Of a DNA stretch of 64,000 bases, positions 26,765 through 35,388 are shown piece by piece (within the stretch, counting starts at the first letter, position 1; each line of letters opens with the position of its first letter). Below the pieces are notes generated by a model. It searched no databases. It was not told where the DNA came from and worked only from the letters and a program-made list of their open reading frames with translations. The stretch is from Saxibacter everestensis. Its GTDB lineage: Bacteria; Actinomycetota; Actinomycetes; Actinomycetales; Brevibacteriaceae. The position numbers were made by a program, and so were the translations under genes. The stretch spans positions 2,218,550-2,282,549 of the forward strand of contig NZ_CP090958.1 of NCBI RefSeq assembly GCF_025787225.1. The letters run 5' to 3'.

Positions 26765-28162
26765 TTACCGCGTCTGTGCGAGCGCACCGGGGGCCTCGCT
26801 CCGCGTGAACATCGTGGCTCCGCTCGCCTGCTCGGTCTCATGGTCGGGGCCGAGTGGGATGCCGGAGCGATCGCGCAGGCACAGCGCCGCGCCCGCTCCG
26901 AGAAGGGTGGCTGCGAGCAGGTACCAGGAGATTGCGGCTGTGCTGCCTGTGGTGTCCAGCAGCATCTGCGAGATCATGGGGGCGAACGCCCCACCGAAGA
27001 CCGCGCCGAACGCGTAGGTGATCGACACACCCGAGAAGCGAATGGAAGCCGGGAAGATCTCCGAGTACCACGCGGCCAGTGGGCCATAGGTGAGGCCGAG
27101 GCCGATCGAGATCAGGACCAGTGCGGCGTAGAGCCCGAACAGCCCGCCAGTGCCGACGAGCCAGAAGATGGGAAAGACAACGGCGGCCTGCAAGGCGAAG
27201 CCTATGAGGAAGGTGTTCCGCCGGCCGATCACGTCGGCCAGGTAGCCCGCGATAAGCGTCGAGAAGAACCAAACGACCGCCGCGACGGCTGCCGCAACGA
27301 GCACCGAGGTGGTGTCCAGGTTCTGCTCATTGATCGCGTAGTTGTTGAGGAAGCCGCCCGTGGTCATGTAGCCGAGAGTGCTGTTGCCCACGAACACGAG
27401 CGCAGCAAGGATCACGAGATACCAGCGGCGCTTGAACAGCGTCACGATCGGAACCTTCGTCTGCTTGCCGCGCTTGGCGATCTCCGTGAAGACCGGACTC
27501 TCCTCCACCGAACGGCGGATCACGAAGCCGACCACGATGAGTACGACGCTCACCAGGAATGGCACGCGCCAACCCCACTGGAGGTACGCCTCGCCTGGGG
27601 AGATGACACCGGTCATGAGGGCAGTCATGCCTGACGCGAGGAGAAAGCCGAGCGGAACACCGAGCTGAGGCCAAGAACCCGCGCGACCGCGACGGTTCGC
27701 GGGGGCATGCTCGACGGCCATCAGAACCGCACCGCCCCACTCGCCGCCGGCGGACAGACCCTGGAGGATCCGAAGGATGAGCAGGAGGATCGGCGCAGCG
27801 ATGCCGATCTGGGAGTAAGTGGGCAGAGCGCCGATGAGCGTCGTGGCCGCACCCATGAGGACGAGCGTGATGACGAGCATCGCACGCCGTCCGATGACAT
27901 CGCCGAAGTGCCCTGCGAGGAACGCGCCGAGCGGGCGGAAGAGGAAGGAGATGCCGACCGTGGCTAACGAGAGCAGGAGCGCGATGTCCTTGCCGGCAGG
28001 CTGGAAGAAGAGCTGGGCGAACACGAGCCCCGCGCTCGTCGCATAGATGAAGAAGTCGTACCACTCGATGGTGGTGCCGATGATCGTCGCGAAGGCGATT
28101 CGGCGCTGGGAGGTGGGATTGGCAGCGGTAATAGAGGAGCTCATCGTTGTCCCTAACGTCAT
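26765..28162 (-). CDS. MHS-family metabolite:proton symporter (MFS)
   Basis: 465 residues with twelve membrane segments; start follows GGAGGGGAAAC. The GTTIEWYDFFIYATSAGLVF N-terminal motif and FRPLGAFLAGHFGDVIGRR loop are the hallmarks of the shikimate/alpha-ketoglutarate/benzoate-type MHS transporters. First gene of the operon with the FAD monooxygenase and reductase; presumably imports their aromatic substrate. Confidence 0.93.
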   Translation of the reverse strand: MTLGTTMSSSITAANPTSQRRIAFATIIGTTIEWYDFFIYATSAGLVFAQLFFQPAGKDIALLLSLATVGISFLFRPLGAFLAGHFGDVIGRRAMLVITLVLMGAATTLIGALPTYSQIGIAAPILLLILRILQGLSAGGEWGGAVLMAVEHAPANRRGRAGSWPQLGVPLGFLLASGMTALMTGVISPGEAYLQWGWRVPFLVSVVLIVVGFVIRRSVEESPVFTEIAKRGKQTKVPIVTLFKRRWYLVILAALVFVGNSTLGYMTTGGFLNNYAINEQNLDTTSVLVAAAVAAVVWFFSTLIAGYLADVIGRRNTFLIGFALQAAVVFPIFWLVGTGGLFGLYAALVLISIGLGLTYGPLAAWYSEIFPASIRFSGVSITYAFGAVFGGAFAPMISQMLLDTTGSTAAISWYLLAATLLGAGAALCLRDRSGIPLGPDHETEQASGATMFTRSEAPGALAQTR

Positions 28163-28296
28163 TGTTTCCCCTCCGTCAGGCGGGGATCGGGAAGCTGTTC
28201 CTCAAATTCTGCGATGCTTATCTCTACATGTAAATCACAGTAATTTGAAGATATAGTTCGACTGAGCTAAAGAAGTTGAATCGAGAAGAGGTGGCC

Positions 28297-29265
28297 ATGG
28301 CCGACGTGAGCCTGAGGCAGCTTGAACTGTTCGCGGCCCTGCCGAACTTCACCACGCTCAGCGCGGCTGCGGCACATCTGCATATCTCGGAGTCTGCGCT
28401 GTCGCAGGCCGTCACCGGCCTCGAGAATGCGGTGGGGGAGCAATTGTGCGTGCGCCGTAAGGCGCGGGGCCTCACTCTGACTCCGACTGGCCAGCAATTC
28501 GCCAAGCAAGCTCGCCAGATCCTCGCTGACACGAAGGAACTTGTCCTTGGCGCCCGTCGAGGACAGGAACTGCGGGGCCCCGTGAAGCTCGGCTGCTATT
28601 CGAGCTTCGCTACGAGCGTAGTCCCCGAACTTCTCGAAGGCTTCCCAAGGAGGCATCCGGGAGTGCACATCGAGATCATGGTGGGCACCAACGAAGAGTT
28701 GCTCTCAGCACTCGAGGCAGGGCGTCTCGACGTGGCCCTCCTATACAACGTGTCTCTGCCGTTCGGGTACCGTCGTCGCAAGATCTACGCGACTGAGCTC
28801 GAGGTTCACCTGCATCCCGACCATCCGCTCGCAGCGGCCAGCACAGTTGACCTCGCGGATCTCGCCACCGAGCCCTACATCCAATACGACGCAACCCCGG
28901 GCATCCGCAACGTCACTGATGCATTCACCGCGCGCGGTCTCGAACCGAGGATCAAAGCCCAGGTCACTCAGATCAGCCTCGTTGAGGCGCTCGTGGGTCG
29001 CGGCGTGGGCTATGGCCTGCTCATGTCACGGCCCAACGCGCTTCCAACGAGCATCGAGGGGCGGCCGTTTGTCATCCGGCCCCTCGACCCGCCCGTCACG
29101 GTCTCCCACGTGGTGGGAATCTGGCCTGAGGACATGAACCTTACGCCACGCGCCTCGGCCCTTCTTGATTTCGCAGTGGAGAAACTCGGCGGCTATGGCG
29201 GAGCCGATGTCCTTTCGAATCCAGCCACGTCCGACGGCACCGTAGCATCCGCACCGATCCCGTAG
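28297..29265 (+). CDS. LysR-family transcriptional regulator
   Basis: About 322 residues from MADVSLRQLELF, with AGAAGAGGTGG just before. The N-terminal winged helix-turn-helix reads FTTLSAAAAHLHISESALSQAVTGLENAVG and is followed by the periplasmic-binding-like effector domain. It is divergent from the MHS transporter operon across a 135-bp gap, the standard LysR arrangement, and probably activates it in response to the aromatic substrate. Confidence 0.93.
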   Translation: MADVSLRQLELFAALPNFTTLSAAAAHLHISESALSQAVTGLENAVGEQLCVRRKARGLTLTPTGQQFAKQARQILADTKELVLGARRGQELRGPVKLGCYSSFATSVVPELLEGFPRRHPGVHIEIMVGTNEELLSALEAGRLDVALLYNVSLPFGYRRRKIYATELEVHLHPDHPLAAASTVDLADLATEPYIQYDATPGIRNVTDAFTARGLEPRIKAQVTQISLVEALVGRGVGYGLLMSRPNALPTSIEGRPFVIRPLDPPVTVSHVVGIWPEDMNLTPRASALLDFAVEKLGGYGGADVLSNPATSDGTVASAPIP

Positions 29266-29462
29266 TCCTTACCTTCCCCGCTCCAGCGGCCCAAGATCGG
29301 ACCTGACTCGTGCCATTTCGGCGTGATTCAGTTACCCGAAATGGCCCGAGGTCCGGATGGTTGATTTTGTGGGTGTTGGTGCCCGCTTAGGGCACCAAAT
29401 CGGTGCTCGTTGAACCACCTCAGGTTTGATGCCGCATTCTTTTGTGTTGAAAGTGTGGGCTC

Positions 29463-29560
29463 ATGCCTCAAAAGATCGATCCAGAGCTTGAGCGGACCCT
29501 GGTGCACCCAATGATCAGCCACCTCGGAGGAGATAACCACGATCCGTCCAACTTCGTGCT
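29463..29560 (+). pseudogene. Possible IS3-type OrfA remnant (weak)
   Basis: A start reading MPQKIDPELER resembles the first residues of IS3-family OrfA proteins (helix before the DNA-binding domain), but the rest is not recognisable. The 29.27-29.97 kb stretch holds no intact gene and looks like decayed insertion-sequence DNA. Confidence 0.3.
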
Positions 29561-29976
29561 CGTTCATGCTCGTGATGAGGTTTCCGGGGCCCGTCGAGTA
29601 CAAGCGGGGCGGAGTCGTCGATGCGCCGATGCCCACCGTGCTCACCACGGCGACGACTCCCTTGAGCAGGCGGTTGTGATCACCGCGGCGCTTTCCGATC
29701 AGGTCCAGATCCGTGTCGTCAAGATAGAAAAAACCGCTCCAAATCGGCTTGAGATGGCTCACCCCGGAACTTTCCGAACCCGGCCGACTGTTCGTCACTC
29801 AGAAACTCAACAAGCATCCACCAAGGATGCCGATCAGCACCAAAGCAAACCCAACAAGGCTTAGCGTTCAATTTCACTCCACTACTCCCACGAGCTCGAA
29901 CAAGCCAATAGCTATTTTGACGGTTTGTAATGCACTATGTAGGAGATTCCTCGCCCAATCTTGCCTTTACCCTAGG

Positions 29977-30120
29977 TGGGAATTGGCAGGTCTAGTTGTC
30001 GAGGACACTACGAATCACTTCAAACCTGGAGACCGGGTAATCGGGTTATCACATCAGTTGGCTACTGGCCGTGGAACGTGGGCAAACAAAGTTTGCTACC
30101 GGCCAAGAACCTCACAGTAG
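29977..30120 (+). pseudogene. Quinone oxidoreductase fragment 1
   Basis: Encodes WELAGLVVEDTTNHFKPGDRV followed by IGLSHQLATGRGTWA, the central N-terminal-domain part of zinc-free MDR quinone oxidoreductases. It is cut off at about 30120; the continuation is found 1.4 kb downstream (31.5 kb). Codon usage is more AT-rich than the neighbours. Confidence 0.65.
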
Positions 30121-30231
30121 TGGCTCTTCACAGATAGGGGTGTAGTCTCCTGGCGCGGGCGTGCCTGGGTAGGGATTGAGACCCCCGGCTCGTTCCCATC
30201 GTCAGGGCCGGGCTGTTGCTGGCCCGCCCCA

Positions 30232-30271
30232 CAGAGTTCGGGCCACTCGACCAGAGTTCGGGCCACTCGAC
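30232..30271 (+). repeat. Exact 20-bp tandem duplication
   Basis: Two adjacent identical copies of CAGAGTTCGGGCCACTCGAC, in the short gap upstream of the TetR gene's 3' end. Possibly part of an insertion-sequence end. Confidence 0.8.
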
Positions 30272-30295
30272 GCCGGATGTCAGACTCGCTGCGGG

Positions 30296-30829
30296 CTACA
30301 CCGCACTAGCCATGATGGAGCGACCTTCCTCCGCCGTGATCGAACCCGCTAGTACGTCGATAGTGAGGCCGTCCGCTAGGGCGAGCACCGTTGTCGCGCG
30401 CCGGTCGGCGCCCCCCATGTCCGCGTCACACTCCATGATCAAGCCCGCGATCGCGGTGTGCAGACGCGACCAGACATCACGGTACACCTCACCGATCTCC
30501 GGATCTGTGAGCGCACGCGCCGAGAAGGCCACCCACACACGCGCCGAGACGTCGTCGACTCCGGACGGGATGAGGAGTTCGAGCAATCCCATCAGACGAC
30601 ACCTGGCATCCTCAGCGAACCCGGCCTGACTGTACCGCGCAGCCGATCGCTCGGCGACGGTGCGCAGCGCCGCACGCAGCATGGCCGCCTTCGTCGGGAA
30701 GTGGTGCTGCACAGCCCCGATCGAGACACTCGCCCGACTCGCCACCGACCGAACACTCAGGGCCTCCAGCCCGGAATCCGAGATCAGGCCAATGACGTGC
30801 TCGGTGAGAATATCAGCGGCGGCGGTCAT
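30296..30829 (-). CDS. TetR-family regulator
   Basis: 177 residues from MTAAADILTE (or 181 from an ATG four codons upstream). The helix-turn-helix reads LEALSVRSVASRASVSIGAVQHHFPTKAAML, typical of TetR. Its start overlaps the 3' end of the membrane-protein gene upstream, so the two are co-transcribed. A pair of palindromic sites lies before that membrane gene and is probably its operator. Confidence 0.9.
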   Translation of the reverse strand: MTAAADILTEHVIGLISDSGLEALSVRSVASRASVSIGAVQHHFPTKAAMLRAALRTVAERSAARYSQAGFAEDARCRLMGLLELLIPSGVDDVSARVWVAFSARALTDPEIGEVYRDVWSRLHTAIAGLIMECDADMGGADRRATTVLALADGLTIDVLAGSITAEEGRSIMASAV

Positions 30830-31406
30830 GAGCACGATCATAGAACTGCTTGGCCTTCATAGCGATTCCTACCACCGCGGTGACGGGCTCACGCCGTCCG
30901 TCCGCGGTTGACCGGCCACTGACCACGGCGAGACACAGCAGGAGCACGCCGAGGCCGAGCAGGGCAAACTGTGCCGTCTCGAGCAGCAGGCCCAGGATCT
31001 CGGACAGACCCTCATTGCTAGCGCCGAGGTCCACATGAATGAAGGACAGTGCGAGGCCGACCGCCACCAATGGGATCCCAGTCATGAGCCAGCCGAGGGG
31101 TGTGCGTGCACCCTTACGACCCGCGCACGTGCCAATCACTAGCAGGATCACGCTAAGCGCGAGCAGGGCCACGCGCAGCAGTGCCCACGACTGCATGTTG
31201 CCGAGGAGCGCCTCCCCAGAGGTCCCACCGCCGCCGAGGAGGGACAGGCGCGGGCCCAGGAACCCGACGGCCGACGCGATCAGCGCCACCACGGCGCCCG
31301 CCACACCCCAAGCGAGGCTCGACTTCGCCCGACGCCAGTACATGACCATCACGACGATGCCTCCAATCGGTGCCAGCATCCCCACGGCTTCTAAGATTCG
31401 GAACAT
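30813..31406 (-). CDS. Five-segment membrane protein, unknown
   Basis: 197 residues with five hydrophobic segments (for example GMLAPIGGIVVMVMYW, WGVAGAVVALIASAVGF, FALLGLGVLLLCLAVV). I do not recognise the family. Translationally overlapped with the TetR gene, so the regulator probably controls this protein, perhaps as part of a small-compound response. Confidence 0.75.
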   Translation of the reverse strand: MFRILEAVGMLAPIGGIVVMVMYWRRAKSSLAWGVAGAVVALIASAVGFLGPRLSLLGGGGTSGEALLGNMQSWALLRVALLALSVILLVIGTCAGRKGARTPLGWLMTGIPLVAVGLALSFIHVDLGASNEGLSEILGLLLETAQFALLGLGVLLLCLAVVSGRSTADGRREPVTAVVGIAMKAKQFYDRAHDRRR

Positions 31407-31432
31407 GAGCTACTCTCCAATTTCCAATACAT

Positions 31433-31467
31433 TCGTATGGCTCATACCGTACCATACGAGCGTATGG
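31433..31467. promoter_or_regulatory. Triple half-site TetR operator
   Basis: Three half-sites in a row: TCGTATGG at 31433-31440, CCATACG at 31452-31458 and CGTATGG at 31461-31467. The last two form a perfect palindrome with a 2-base centre; the first and second form another with an 11-base spacer. It lies 27 bp upstream of the membrane-protein gene. Confidence 0.8.
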
Positions 31468-31504
31468 GGATCTTCGCGATTGGCGGTGTAGATGCGCGAT
31501 GCGG

Positions 31505-31800
31505 GGTCGTGAATCAAGCTGCCACAGTGGTCTCAGATCAGACTCCCGGATCGACTGCATTGCAAGTCCTCAAATGGTTTGACCTTCGGCCCGGCAGCTG
31601 TCTTCTAGTCACGGGCGCTCACGGAGCTGTAGGCAGCATTGCGGTCCAGAGCTTGCAGCAAAGATATACACGTCGATGCTGTAATTTCCCAACAATCACA
31701 AATCCCGTATGTGTCCCCACTAGGCGCCCACTCTGTTGTTACCGATGTCAAGGATCTAGCCGGCTGCTCTTTTGACAGGTATTTGATACTTTCGGTTCGG
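31505..31800 (+). pseudogene. Quinone oxidoreductase fragment 2, frameshifted
   Basis: Encodes STALQVLKWFDLRPGSCLLVTG and GAVGSIAVQSL, the nucleotide-binding part that follows the segment found at 29.98 kb, and then, in another frame, SPLGAHSVVTDVKDL. Together the fragments are one zinc-free quinone oxidoreductase gene broken by insertion of the TetR/membrane segment and later frameshift. Confidence 0.65.
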
Positions 31801-32190
31801 ACCCGGTGTTGTACGGCGGGTCGATTTAGATGCACTTCACCTGACCGCTGTAGGAGCCCAGGAGGTGCTTCAGGGCGTCGAGATTGTCGCCGAGGACGTA
31901 GAGGTTCTTTGACCCGGCGTTCACTTCTTCGGCGTTGTGCTTCAGGTCCGGCACCACGACAGTCTCGGTCTGCGTGGACGTGAGGTACTTGGCGTCTGAC
32001 TTCCCGAGGAACTTGAGCTCGTAGCCCCCCTGGTCAGGCTCACGTCGCCGCTACGGAGAGCCTCTTGGAGGCGGTCGAGCATGAAGCCGCCGCCCTTGTC
32101 GAAATACTGCGGCAGCGCGGCGCGTAGTCGCGCGATCTCGAAGTCGTTCGGACTGGCGGTCTCGTTCGCCTCGCGGGCATCACTGATCAT
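31797..32190 (-). pseudogene. Type III-like DNA methyltransferase (Mod) remnant
   Basis: Starts as a typical Mod N-terminus: RLRAALPQYFDKGGGFMLDRL. A frameshift occurs near 32.03 kb, after which the other frame reads YELKFLGKSDAKYLTSTQTE and NLYVLGDNLDALKHLLGSY. A TAA then stands where the codon before IDPPYNTGS should be, so the catalytic DPPY motif is present in DNA but behind a stop. The gene then ends abruptly. No res partner is seen. Confidence 0.7.
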
Positions 32191-32267
32191 CGGGGCCTAT
32201 CGGTTGGCGGGTCGGTTGATCAAAGGAGCGGGCTGTGCCTTCTTGCCCTGCCTGGCAGAGGTTAATC

Positions 32268-32449
32268 CGCTACGGAACTCCACGACATCCCCGTCGGCCA
32301 TGATGTAGTCCTTGCCTTCCATCCTGACCTTGCCCTTCGCCTTGGCATCGTTCATCGAACCTGCCGCGTCGAGGTCATCGAAGGACACGATCTCCGCCTT
32401 GATGAAGCCCTTCTGAAGTCGGTATGGATCACGCCGGCCGTAGCACTCA
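32268..32449 (-). pseudogene. Displaced ychF 3' fragment A
   Basis: On the minus strand this is nearly identical in DNA to the last 180 bp of ychF, covering [48 protein letters not shown]. It carries a 1-base deletion in the TTCCAG region near 32.41 kb. After EFR the sequence switches to SGLTSARQGKK, so the last five residues and stop of ychF are not kept. Its upstream end abuts the stop of the DUF4143 gene. Confidence 0.88.
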
Positions 32450-33697
32450 CGGCCCGAGGAGAGCCAGTGGCACCACGGCGATGCCGTCTGGCCTCCGGTA
32501 GGCCGTCGTGCCGGTCGTCACGACAACGAGGTCGGCGACCCGGTCAGGAATCTGCTCGCGGAGCCACTTTAGATGCCGGACGTCGGAGCTAGTCACCTCT
32601 GGCGACAGCTTGACCTCGATGCCAAGTACCTGTCCGTCGACACCCTGGACGAGGAGATCGACTTCGCGATCTCCTCCCGTAAGACGGAGATGGCTTACCG
32701 AGGCTTCAGCTGCTTGCCCCAGGACGCGAACCCCGAGGGTGACGAGCGACTCAAAGAGAGGACCGACCATGTGGACACCTGCGGCTCCGAGCAACGACGC
32801 CGCCGACAGGTCGAGGAGGCGGACCGCCAACGCGGGATCAGCGAGTTGATGCTTCGGCGCTTGTTGCAGTCGGCGGATGGGGTTGTTGGCAGGTGTCCAC
32901 CCAGGCACAGGATCGAGCAACCAGAGCTGGGTGAGATGATCGCGATACGCGATCGTTGTCGTTTTAGCCGGCTGACTTCCGTCGCCACCAGTCGTCGCGT
33001 CAAGCAGCCGCGAGTAGGCGGTCGTTGTCGACGAGGCGGCAGCGTATGCCGCGAGCCAACGACTGAGGGTCTCCGGGCGACGCACGTCGTAGCCCTGCTC
33101 GGGCAAGTCCCGGTCGATGATGCGCTGCAGGTACGCGTCCAAGAGGCCCCGACGTAGCCGCGACGCCGTATTCATGATGCCAGGGAAACCACTGTCGGCG
33201 ATCGCGTCGGCATAGTCACGCAACGAGAAGGTCGTGCGGCCATCGATTTCCTGAGCCTTGCCGGCGAGTAAGGCAGACAGCGAGACGGTGGGCGTGATCA
33301 GCCCACGCTCATGCAACCCCATCGGGCGCATGCGCAACGACAGGATGCGCCCGGCACCGCTGTGCGTCCCGGTGGGATCAGCCGGAGTTGCGGACCCAGT
33401 CAGAAGAAAACGGCCAGCCGGAGCACCTGCGTCGACCTGTCGGCGAACGGAGTCCCACACCTGGGGAAGCTTCTGCCACTCATCAAGCAGAATGCTGCCA
33501 GGCGGAATTGACGCCAAATCGAAGTCCGCTCGCGCGACCTCTCGCTGCGCAGGGTCATCCAGGAACCAGGTCGTATCAGCGCGGCGACGAGCAGTGCCCG
33601 TTTTCCCCACTCCCTTGGGCCCATCCAGCGCGATGGCGGGCGCAATTGGCAGCAATTCGTCGAGCTCGCGATCAACCGTCCTCTCAATGTATTCCAT
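32447..33697 (-). CDS. AAA ATPase with DUF4143 domain
   Basis: 416 residues. The P-loop is at about 25-33 (LDGPKGVGKTG), Walker B follows (GSILLDEWQKLP) and the sensor stretch is RFLLTGSATPAD. The C-terminal half is DUF4143, ending in the nuclease-like EVDLLVQG and GIEVKLS stretch. This family is widespread in mobile DNA and of unknown function. Its end is joined to a displaced piece of ychF, and a degenerate second copy at 46.3 kb is joined to ychF in exactly the same way. Confidence 0.9.
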   Translation of the reverse strand: MEYIERTVDRELDELLPIAPAIALDGPKGVGKTGTARRRADTTWFLDDPAQREVARADFDLASIPPGSILLDEWQKLPQVWDSVRRQVDAGAPAGRFLLTGSATPADPTGTHSGAGRILSLRMRPMGLHERGLITPTVSLSALLAGKAQEIDGRTTFSLRDYADAIADSGFPGIMNTASRLRRGLLDAYLQRIIDRDLPEQGYDVRRPETLSRWLAAYAAASSTTTAYSRLLDATTGGDGSQPAKTTTIAYRDHLTQLWLLDPVPGWTPANNPIRRLQQAPKHQLADPALAVRLLDLSAASLLGAAGVHMVGPLFESLVTLGVRVLGQAAEASVSHLRLTGGDREVDLLVQGVDGQVLGIEVKLSPEVTSSDVRHLKWLREQIPDRVADLVVVTTGTTAYRRPDGIAVVPLALLGP

Positions 33698-33999
33698 GCC
33701 TCGACTCTAGCCGCAGCAGAACTTCTACGCTACCATTTGCGGCTTAGTTAGACTACCTTTTGCGACATCTATGAGCTACCTTTTGCGACCGCAGGCAGCT
33801 ACCGTTGCGTCTACAGAGCGAGGTCAGGATTGCGAGCGATTGGCTAGACGGTCACGCGCTTGCGTCATACCTGACACTTTGGCGCTAAAGCATGCTTCAG
33901 GAAAACAGGCAGCCAACGCGGGCTACAACGCTCCGTCGTGACGAGAGGCTCGCCGGTCTGCCAAACTTCAATAGAAGTGCACCCCGGCCGCCCCTCGCC

Positions 34000-34279
34000 T
34001 GCTGGCGTGAAGAGCGAGCGCACCCTTGACTTCGGCACCCTGCCCGTCCTCACAGCCCTGAAGCGCTACTTCCGGGCCGAGAACGCCACAGGAAACGCTA
34101 ACGTCGATGATCCAGACGTTGCAGCATCCCAGTTCCTCGGCATGATTGCCACCGTTGTCTTCTGGCCACGCCTTGCCCATGGCAACTGGTCGCTCAGTGA
34201 AGACGATGCCCTCCGCGTCGTCAACGAGGCAGCTCGAACGATGGCCGCCCGCTACGCGGCATCCGCGGCCCTCTCCTAA
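34000..34279 (+). pseudogene. TetR regulator C-terminal fragment
   Basis: The frame encodes ALKRYFRAENATG and ASQFLGMIATVVFWPRLAHG followed by DDALRVVNEAARTMAARYA, which is the ligand-binding C-terminal domain of AefR-like TetR proteins. No DNA-binding domain is present upstream; the 33.70-34.00 kb region has no gene. Confidence 0.6.
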
Positions 34280-34672
34280 CGGCCCATCGGAACTGGAAGG
34301 CATGCAGTCCGCAGCCGAGACCGCCCTGCGTACGTCCAGCTGCGCGATCGACTTCGTGGCCCCAGACGGTAGATCGAAAGTCGACGACACGCGCACATGA
34401 CGTCGATCGGAGCCACCCTGCCAAACTCCACGCGGGTCGGCACCACTCGCCAGACCGTCCAGTCGTCGAAGACGACGCCCTTCTGCGCAGGGCACTTCTG
34501 GCCCGCAGGTCAGCCAAGCTCCCGTCTCGGGATACCTCGACCATCGGTCCTCGCACCCAAACGGAACGCACGAGCAGCTGCTACCTGAAAGCGAGCGCAG
34601 CGTGCAGATTGACAACGAACTGGCCGCCCTTAACACTCGTCTTCGTGCTGGCGAATTGCCCACCCATGCTCG
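34280..34672. other. Gene-poor stretch
   Basis: About 390 bp of non-coding or decayed DNA between the TetR fragment and a HigB remnant. Short frames on both strands lack recognisable domains. Confidence 0.45.
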
Positions 34673-34827
34673 TCAACACTCGAGCCGACTGCCGAGAGGG
34701 ACCCGGAGATACTCAAACGATTCCGCCGATCCCACCTGCCGGAGCTTGGACATCGCCACACGATGGAGCCAAGGATCGATCGACGACACAACTTTTCGAA
34801 GTCCTTGTCGTCGGACGTCCTGATCAC
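34673..34827 (-). pseudogene. HigB toxin remnant (N-terminal, frameshifted)
   Basis: Begins at a GTG as (M)IRTSDDKDFEKLCRRS, then after a frameshift continues DPWLHRVAMSKLRQVGSAES, YLRVPLGSRLEC and stops. This aligns with the first 60 residues of the HigB at 45.8-46.1 kb (LCKLRQVGSTESLDDLRVPPG). It lies about 35 bp downstream of ychF-end repeat copy 3. Confidence 0.7.
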
Positions 34828-34860
34828 AGGACCAGTACATAGAGGTCGGGATCAATAGCG

Positions 34861-34893
34861 CTACATGTCAAATCGGCACTTAGCCACGTCGCC
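34861..34893 (-). repeat. ychF 3'-end repeat copy 3 (degenerate)
   Basis: Matches the repeat at about 25 of 33 positions and still ends in TAG. The flank beyond the stop (ATCAATAGCGCTACATGTCAA) resembles that of the copies at 18.26 and 46.12 kb, which supports it being a true, decayed copy and not chance. Confidence 0.65.
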
Positions 34894-34939
34894 CAGCACG
34901 GCGAAGGTCAACCCGAGGCTGATCTCTTTCGGACCCGCG

Positions 34940-35110
34940 TCAGTCGTGGCCCCGACTGTCGTCTTCGTGGTCGGGCTCTGACCGAAGCGCGTCGGCGATC
35001 TCCTCCTCAGGGCGCGGCGCGATCGTCTCGTCTACCTCGAGCTCTGGAACGTCGGTCTCCCCCGGCACAGGCACGTGCTCATGCGATGGGTGTTCTTTCT
35101 GGACAGACAC
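34940..35110 (-). CDS. Small acidic hypothetical protein
   Basis: 56 residues from a GTG with GGAGG seven bases upstream. The sequence is rich in Glu, Asp and Pro (DETIAPRPEEEIADAL) with no membrane segment. It is the only gene in the 0.36-kb segment between repeat copies 3 and 4. Unknown function; possibly a cassette gene. Confidence 0.5.
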   Translation of the reverse strand: MSVQKEHPSHEHVPVPGETDVPELEVDETIAPRPEEEIADALRSEPDHEDDSRGHD

Positions 35111-35224
35111 GTCGGAACCTCCCTCGCGGTGGACACCCAGAATACACCCACCGGTTTCAGCGCTCGACGCAAATCGACGACTCCACCACGGCACCTCTCC
35201 TTGGATCCGAGGATCAATCGCGCT

Positions 35225-35257
35225 TCACACGTTGAACCTGAACTCGACGACATCGCC
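35225..35257 (-). repeat. ychF 3'-end repeat copy 4
   Basis: Encodes [13 protein letters not shown] on the minus strand, an intact C-terminus of YchF. Right-hand border of a small segment and left-hand border of the 8-kb detoxification cluster segment. Confidence 0.92.
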
Positions 35258-35388
35258 GCGGTGAGAAACGTCTACTGATTGTTCCGAATCGGTCGGCCCT
35301 GGCACAGTTCCGCCTGACCGAATGACCACCGGCTCCCCCGTGTCACTACCGAGACCGCTGGTGCATTGCGATCGCCATCCGTGCCCGT

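Noticed and set aside
25502-27634. A 710-codon plus-strand frame across the monooxygenase and transporter genes
   Set aside because: It is the antisense shadow of two well-supported minus-strand genes in GC-rich DNA; its product is Arg/Glu/His-rich with no domain.
29328-29798. A 156-codon minus-strand gene
   Set aside because: No recognisable domain or ribosome site, in a stretch that looks decayed.
33840-33870. Another ychF-end copy (CTAGACGGTCACG)
   Set aside because: Only the first seven bases match; the rest is unrelated.
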